Assembly: GCF_009183655.1 (NCBI RefSeq)
Contig: NZ_WEIO01000001.1
Coordinates: forward strand, 496,001 to 560,000
Reading direction: 5' to 3'
DNA length: 64,000 nucleotides
DNA from: Bacillus aerolatus
Lineage (GTDB): Bacteria > Bacillota > Bacilli > Bacillales > Domibacillaceae
A model generated the notes under the pieces. The model made no database searches. It was not told the origin of the DNA and saw nothing but the letters and a program-made list of their open reading frames with translations. Positions 60,722 to 64,000 of the stretch are shown in pieces; position 1 is the first letter of the stretch; the number at the start of each line of letters is the position of its first letter. The position numbers were made by a program, and so were the translations under genes.

Positions 60722-60988
60722 ATGGAAAACATTGAAGTAGGCGAAATCTTTACGATTAGCGATGAGAATGACCAGGAGCAGAAAGTTGAAGTGTTGGCAG
60801 CAATAAATATTGAAGAGACAGAATACGTTGCAGTCAGCTTTGTGGAGGATCTTCAAGAAGAAACCGGGGAAGACATTGATATCTTCTTTTTAAAGATCGA
60901 CCGGGACGGTGACTTTACAGCCATTGAAAGCGACGGGGAATTCGACAGAGTCTCCTCAGCTTTTGATGAAATAATGAAAGAAGACTAA
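60722..60988 (+). CDS. DUF1292-like acidic protein, 88 aa
   Basis: AAAAGGAGAGGGCTATCGC precedes ATG 60722. The strongly acidic protein (NIEVGEIFTISDENDQEQKV, EVLAAINIEETEYVAVSFVE, DIDIFFLKIDRDGDFTAIES) fits DUF1292 (YrzB group): I-L-DE-GNE--FEVL---E-----Y-----, with a pattern of short strands. Function is unknown. A terminator (ACCTTGC-TAAT-GCAAGGT) follows at 61007. 60416-60721 holds only the repeat unit and a promoter region. Confidence 0.75.
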   Translation: MENIEVGEIFTISDENDQEQKVEVLAAINIEETEYVAVSFVEDLQEETGEDIDIFFLKIDRDGDFTAIESDGEFDRVSSAFDEIMKED

Positions 60989-61006
60989 TGCTTTTCAGGA
61001 AAAAAG

Positions 61007-61028
61007 ACCTTGCTAATGCAAGGTTTTT
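61007..61028 (+). terminator. Rho-independent terminator
   Basis: ACCTTGC-TAAT-GCAAGGT followed by TTTTGG. Confidence 0.75.
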
Positions 61029-61090
61029 GGTTGTTCAGCAATCGGGTGCTTTTCTTGAATAAGAAGGCGTCTTTTTGTAATGGTTCAGAT

Positions 61091-61126
61091 TTCGGAACAA
61101 CACATTTATTCGGAACAACACATTTA
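61091..61126. repeat. 18-bp direct tandem repeat, two copies
   Basis: TTCGGAACAACACATTTA occurs twice in immediate succession. The region 61029-61378 has no credible gene apart from a short frame through this repeat, which I reject. Confidence 0.8.
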
Positions 61127-61212
61127 AAGGATAGGATTATGATAAAGTGTAGAAGAGATTGGGAAGGTTTCTACCTAAACTACAGGATGCTTTAATTTAA
61201 TAAAAGAGCAAA

Positions 61213-61240
61213 AGTCAACAGTAATCTGTTGGCTTTTTTC
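61213..61240 (+). terminator. Rho-independent terminator
   Basis: AGTCAACAG-TAAT-CTGTTGGCT (one mismatch) followed by TTTTTC; directly followed by the GGACGATA repeat unit. Confidence 0.75.
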
Positions 61241-61378
61241 TGGGGCAGTCGGACGATAATGCGACATAAACACCATTGTTAAGTAGTGGTATCCCTTGTA
61301 CTTTTAGTCTCCTGAAAAAGTGCTAAAATAATGAAAGCATTAATGGCGGGCGAAAATGAAAGGAAGAGGTGAAAAACA

Positions 61379-62188
61379 ATGAGCAAAATCGCTGACTTAT
61401 CACATCATCAAGGTATAATCGACTGGAGCGAGGCATCCAAGGAATTATCCCTTGCCATTCTTAGAGTTCAAGATGGTTCGAGGGTCCAAGATAGACAGTA
61501 CCAAAATTATGTAGCAGGTGCTAAAAAACACGGTGTGCCTTTCGGGAATTATGCTTTTTGCCGCTTTGTCTCTATCAGTGATGCCAAAAAAGAAGCGCGC
61601 GATTTTTGGGAGCGTGGCGATAAAGATGCGTTATTTTGGGTAGCGGACGTAGAAGTGAAAACGATGGATGATATGAAAGCCGGTACACAGACTTTTATTG
61701 ATGAGCTTCGGAAACTAGGTGCAAAGAGAGTAGGGTTATATGTCGGGCATCACACTTATAAACTATTCCAAGCAGATAAAATTGAAGCTGACTTTGTTTG
61801 GATCCCTCGATATGGCGGGAAGAAGCCGGCTTATTCATGCGACTTGCATCAATATACCGAAACTGGACGACTAGCAGGTGTGAAAGGCAATGTTGATTTA
61901 AATCAGTTAATAGGAACGAAGCAACTGTCTTGGTTTTTGAGTAAGGGGGAAGTGAAGGCTGCTGTTATTGCAAAAGGGAAGTATCGAATCTACACAGGCT
62001 TGTTTAAATCCGATGCAGAAGCCGAAAGACAAGCTCAGCTGATCGGTACCAATCTAGGATATAAACCATTTGCCAAGGAGCGAAGGGTCTGGACCGGTGT
62101 GTTTAACACGCTTGAATCTGCAATGACTGCCCAACGAAAGATCAGCCAAGAGTTTGGCTTTAATCCAAAAATAAGACAAGAAAAATAG
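61379..62188 (+). CDS. GH25 lysozyme-like muramidase with C-terminal SPOR domain
   Basis: ATG 61379 follows GAAAGGAAGAGGTGAAAAACA. Residues 1-185 form a GH25 barrel: [20 protein letters not shown], then [14 protein letters not shown], the acidic pair Asp 90/Glu 92 in FWVADVEV, and [20 protein letters not shown]. Residues about 195-265 form a SPOR-type peptidoglycan-binding domain ([40 protein letters not shown]). There is no signal peptide, as in phage endolysins, so it may be a prophage leftover or be released by lysis. GH25 cuts the MurNAc-GlcNAc bond. Confidence 0.88.
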   Translation: MSKIADLSHHQGIIDWSEASKELSLAILRVQDGSRVQDRQYQNYVAGAKKHGVPFGNYAFCRFVSISDAKKEARDFWERGDKDALFWVADVEVKTMDDMKAGTQTFIDELRKLGAKRVGLYVGHHTYKLFQADKIEADFVWIPRYGGKKPAYSCDLHQYTETGRLAGVKGNVDLNQLIGTKQLSWFLSKGEVKAAVIAKGKYRIYTGLFKSDAEAERQAQLIGTNLGYKPFAKERRVWTGVFNTLESAMTAQRKISQEFGFNPKIRQEK

Positions 62189-62309
62189 CCCTCTGAATGG
62201 AGGGCTCGGGCTGTCGAGAAACCGTTGAAGTGGAGACGCGCGAATATTATGAAGGTAGTATTTAATAAAGGGCCGGAATTTGCGGCTGGTGAATGTTCAT
62301 AAAGAAGGT

Positions 62310-62343
62310 TTGTTGACGAATTGTCGACGAAACTCGTCAACAA
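62310..62343. repeat. Inverted repeat upstream of the rib operon
   Basis: TTGTTGACGA ... TCGTCAACAA, perfect 10-bp arms, with the related TTGTCGACGAA in the loop, so GACGA/TCGTC occurs three times. It ends 47 bp before the -35 of the rib promoter. Confidence 0.6.
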
Positions 62344-62389
62344 TCCTCATTTTCCACCCAAATTAATCATAATCAGAACATTAAAAACC

Positions 62390-62419
62390 TTGACACAACC
62401 ATAACCCAAGAGAGATAAT
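62390..62419 (+). promoter_or_regulatory. Sigma-A promoter of the riboflavin operon
   Basis: TTGACA (62390-62395), 18-bp spacer, GATAAT (62414-62419). The FMN riboswitch begins about 24 bp downstream. Confidence 0.75.
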
Positions 62420-62442
62420 AGGAATTAACTTGAATAGGTAAT

Positions 62443-62571
62443 CCTTCGGGGCAGGGTGAAATTCCCTACCGGCGGTAATGAGCGCACGCTCTCAGCCCGT
62501 GACCCGTATTCGTTTACGGTGGATTCGGTGAGATTCCGAAGCCGACAGTGATAGTCTGGATGGGAGAAGGA
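62443..62571 (+). ncRNA. FMN riboswitch (RFN element)
   Basis: All conserved RFN blocks are visible in order: CTTCGGGGCAGGGTGAAATT, CCCTACCGGCGGTAATGAGC, AGCCCGTGACC, a variable arm, TGGATTCGGTGAGATTCCGA, AGCCGACAGTGATAGTCTGG and ATGGGAGAAGG. FMN binding favours the terminator at 62625-62655 over the anti-terminator and so switches off riboflavin synthesis genes downstream. Start and end are given to the outer P1 stem (CCTTC/GAAGG). Confidence 0.95.
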
Positions 62572-62624
62572 TGGAGCATTTTTAAAATTTGATTTTTAGA
62601 TGCTTATTTGGCTATGCCTTTTAC

Positions 62625-62655
62625 GCCCCGTATACCTCATATACGGGGCTTTGTT
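62625..62655 (+). terminator. Riboswitch-controlled terminator
   Basis: GCCCCGTATA-CCTCA-TATACGGGGC followed by TTTGTTGATTT. It is the expression platform of the FMN riboswitch. Confidence 0.85.
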
Positions 62656-62723
62656 GATTTATTGGCTGTAAATCAATTTCATTTGACGAAAATCATTAAG
62701 CAGAGGAGATACGATTAACGGAA

Positions 62724-63812
62724 ATGTTAAAGGAACAATATATGGAGTTAGCCTTGTCGCTTGCTGAAGGTGTAAAAGGGCAGACGTCTCCTAACCCGCC
62801 TGTCGGTGCTGTTGTTGTAAAAGACGGCCGAATTATCGGGATGGGCGCCCACTTAAAAGCGGGAGGCGGTCATGCGGAAGTGCATGCACTCGCAGCAGCA
62901 GGCACAGAAGCGGCCGGAGCGGATTTATATGTAACGTTAGAACCTTGTTCACACCATGGAAAAACACCTCCCTGTGCGGACTTAGTCATTTCAACAGGAA
63001 TAAAGCGTGTGTTTATTGCAACGGTGGATCCTAATCCGAAAGTGAGCGGAAAGGGAGTTCAAAAATTAAAAGCCGCAGGAATTGAAGTGGAAACGGGCAT
63101 TTGTCGGGAGAAAGCGGATCAAATTTTAGCACCGTTTTTTCATTTTATTCAAAGCAAGACCCCATTCGTCACGATGAAAACAGCCATTACAGCCGATGGC
63201 AAAACAGCAGCCTATACCGGCCATAGCCGCTGGATTACAGATGAACCGGCGAGGGAAGATGTTCATGGCATCAGGCATGAGCAAGACGCCATTTTAGTCG
63301 GTGTCAATACCGTTCTTCAGGATAACCCCGTCCTTACTACCCGTTTGCCCCACGGAGGAAAACACCCCATTCGAGTCATTTTAGATACTCATTTACGAAT
63401 ACCCGTAACAGCAAAAGTAATTGAAAACAAAGAAGCGGACACAATGATTGTGTGTGGTAAAGAGGCTTCATTAGAAAAGGAAGCTGTATTGATCGAGGCA
63501 GGTGCAGATATCATACGGCTCGAAACAACGAATATCAATATCCCCCTCCTTTTGAAGAAGTTGGGAGAGGAAGGAATCATGACTCTTCTTGTTGAAGGCG
63601 GCGGAGAAGTGAATGCTTCCTTCTTTCAAGAGAAAGCCTTTCAAAAAATGTTGATTTACATGGCGCCAAAGCTGATTGGCGGCAAAATGGCTCCGACTCC
63701 TTTTGGCGGAGAGGGATTGGCCACGATGGATGAATCGATCCCACTGAAGTTCGACAAGGTGGAGATGATTGGGCCGGATATTAAAATTACAGCTTCACTG
63801 AAAGAAGGGTGA
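62724..63812 (+). CDS. ribD: Bifunctional diaminohydroxyphosphoribosylaminopyrimidine deaminase / 5-amino-6-(5-phosphoribosylamino)uracil reductase
   Basis: RibD carries out two successive steps of riboflavin synthesis: deamination of the pyrimidine product of GTP cyclohydrolase II, then reduction of the ribosyl chain with NADPH. The N-terminal deaminase has the zinc site HAEVHAL (His 50, Glu 52) and PCSHHGKTPPC (Cys 75, Cys 84), after SPNPPVGAVVVKDG. The C-terminal reductase begins near PFVTMKTAITADGKTA, with WITDEPAREDVHGIRHEQDA and LLVEGGGEVNASF. Length 362 is normal. It is the first gene after the FMN riboswitch; ribE follows 6 bp later. Confidence 0.96.
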   Translation: MLKEQYMELALSLAEGVKGQTSPNPPVGAVVVKDGRIIGMGAHLKAGGGHAEVHALAAAGTEAAGADLYVTLEPCSHHGKTPPCADLVISTGIKRVFIATVDPNPKVSGKGVQKLKAAGIEVETGICREKADQILAPFFHFIQSKTPFVTMKTAITADGKTAAYTGHSRWITDEPAREDVHGIRHEQDAILVGVNTVLQDNPVLTTRLPHGGKHPIRVILDTHLRIPVTAKVIENKEADTMIVCGKEASLEKEAVLIEAGADIIRLETTNINIPLLLKKLGEEGIMTLLVEGGGEVNASFFQEKAFQKMLIYMAPKLIGGKMAPTPFGGEGLATMDESIPLKFDKVEMIGPDIKITASLKEG

Positions 63813-63818
63813 AAAAAA

Positions 63819-64000
63819 GTGTTCACTGGCATAATAGAAGAAATAGGTACAGTGGAAGAAGTCATCTCCGGTGCCCAGTCTCTTCAGCTTGCAATAGCAG
63901 CATCAAAAGTATTAGAAGACGTCCGGCTCGGTGACAGCATTGCCATCAACGGCGTTTGTTTGACAGTGACGAGTTTTACCGCTGACCGCTTTACGGCGGA
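63819..64000 (+). CDS. ribE: Riboflavin synthase, alpha subunit, 5' part (cut by window edge)
   Basis: A GTG at 63819 begins FTGIIEEIGTVEEVISGAQS then LQLAIAASKVLEDVRLGDSI and AINGVCLTVTSF. MFTGIIEE-G---- and GDSIAVNGVCLTV are the diagnostic motifs of the RibE lumazine-binding domain. The enzyme dismutates two 6,7-dimethyl-8-ribityllumazine molecules to riboflavin. The frame is open to the right edge. The reader should expect ribBA and ribH beyond. Confidence 0.95.
   Translation, partial: MFTGIIEEIGTVEEVISGAQSLQLAIAASKVLEDVRLGDSIAINGVCLTVTSFTADRFTA

Larger units (their letters stand above)
59577..61275. repeat. Recurring unit: GTCGTTAG-GGACGATA-TGCGCA, several copies between small genes
   Basis: Copies: 59434-59462 (CGTTAGTGGACGATAATGTG), 59577-59605 (CATCTGTTAGACGATACTGC), 60017-60045 (GTCGTTAGTAGGACGGTACT), 60484-60510 (GTCGCAGTCGGACGAAATTG), 61244-61270 (GGCAGTCGGACGATAATGCG). 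Each lies just after a terminator, and some are followed by (A)GG-GCAGGTTAGT (60068, 60546) before the next gene's RBS. The recurring order is hairpin, GGACGATA unit, GCAGGTTAGT, gene. Confidence 0.6.

Noticed and set aside
61010-61195. 61-codon open frame containing the 18-bp tandem repeat
   Set aside because: It starts inside a terminator, has no RBS, and the repeat gives a duplicated FGTTHL without any family likeness.
59434-61275. Integron-like cassette array
   Set aside because: GTTAGAC-like cores and one-gene spacing resemble attC sites, but no integron integrase is visible, the units are not consistently palindromic as attC sites are, and the genes keep their own RBS and terminators.
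1-64000. CRISPR arrays, tRNA or rRNA genes, complete insertion sequences
   Set aside because: Looked for by eye on both strands; no regularly spaced repeats, cloverleaf sequences or intact transposase genes were seen. Short or degenerate cases could be missed without a scan.

Overview
The window is low-G+C Gram-positive DNA from an endospore-forming member of the Bacillaceae (Bacillus in the broad sense). The evidence is a set of spore genes (splA-splB photoproduct lyase, a CotA-type coat laccase, YjcZ- and YfhD-type small spore proteins), many genes with strong AGGAGG-like ribosome binding sites and TTG/GTG starts, intrinsic terminators after most genes, and a riboflavin operon with an FMN riboswitch. 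I cannot fix the genus. No tRNA, rRNA, CRISPR array or complete insertion sequence was seen.

Layout. 0-5.6 kb: the tail of an ABC exporter operon, an SRPBCC protein, small lipoproteins and several broken genes. 5.6-20.8 kb: an accessory region of short monocistronic genes. It is rich in proteins resembling immunity partners of polymorphic toxins (DUF7003, DUF7674, WGR-DUF4240, barstar, two SUKH-like) and holds an RHS/YD-repeat toxin scrap, a Tn3 transposase scrap, an S-layer scrap and two adjacent dead operon genes. 21-29.8 kb: a MarR-MBL(dead)-MFS cluster, splAB, a YdaG-like protein and an RND pump of SwrC type. 29.8-38.2 kb: a zone of decay and duplication, with gene fragments (VOC-, MaoC-, GrpB-, DinB- and aminotransferase-like across the wider window) and two copies of a ~250 bp element. 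It also holds a live TetR gene followed by a membrane protein that shares its operator-like sequence. 38.4-43.3 kb: CotA, a histidine kinase/response regulator pair and a YdhK-like lipoprotein, plausibly a copper-linked group. 44.2-48.6 kb: an enolase-superfamily enzyme paired with a CYP152 peroxygenase, then a zinc alcohol dehydrogenase. 48.8-59.4 kb: small membrane, spore and regulatory genes (YndM, truncated TerC, DUF421, a sulfite-oxidase fold enzyme, DUF3221, AraC, DUF4181, YitT). 59.4-61.3 kb: small genes separated by a recurring terminator-plus-repeat unit. 61.4-64 kb: a GH25-SPOR lysin and the start of the rib operon (FMN riboswitch, ribD, ribE cut by the window edge).

The main theme is genome turnover. 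More than twenty genes are broken by nonsense codons, homopolymer frameshifts, end truncation or internal deletion. Dispersed palindromic elements recur at the ends of the small genes. The most interesting leads are the cluster of orphan immunity-type genes beside an RHS remnant, the dispersed palindrome family, the TetR and MarR operator arrangements, and the enolase-superfamily/CYP152 gene pair. All identifications are from reading motifs by eye; no database search was run.
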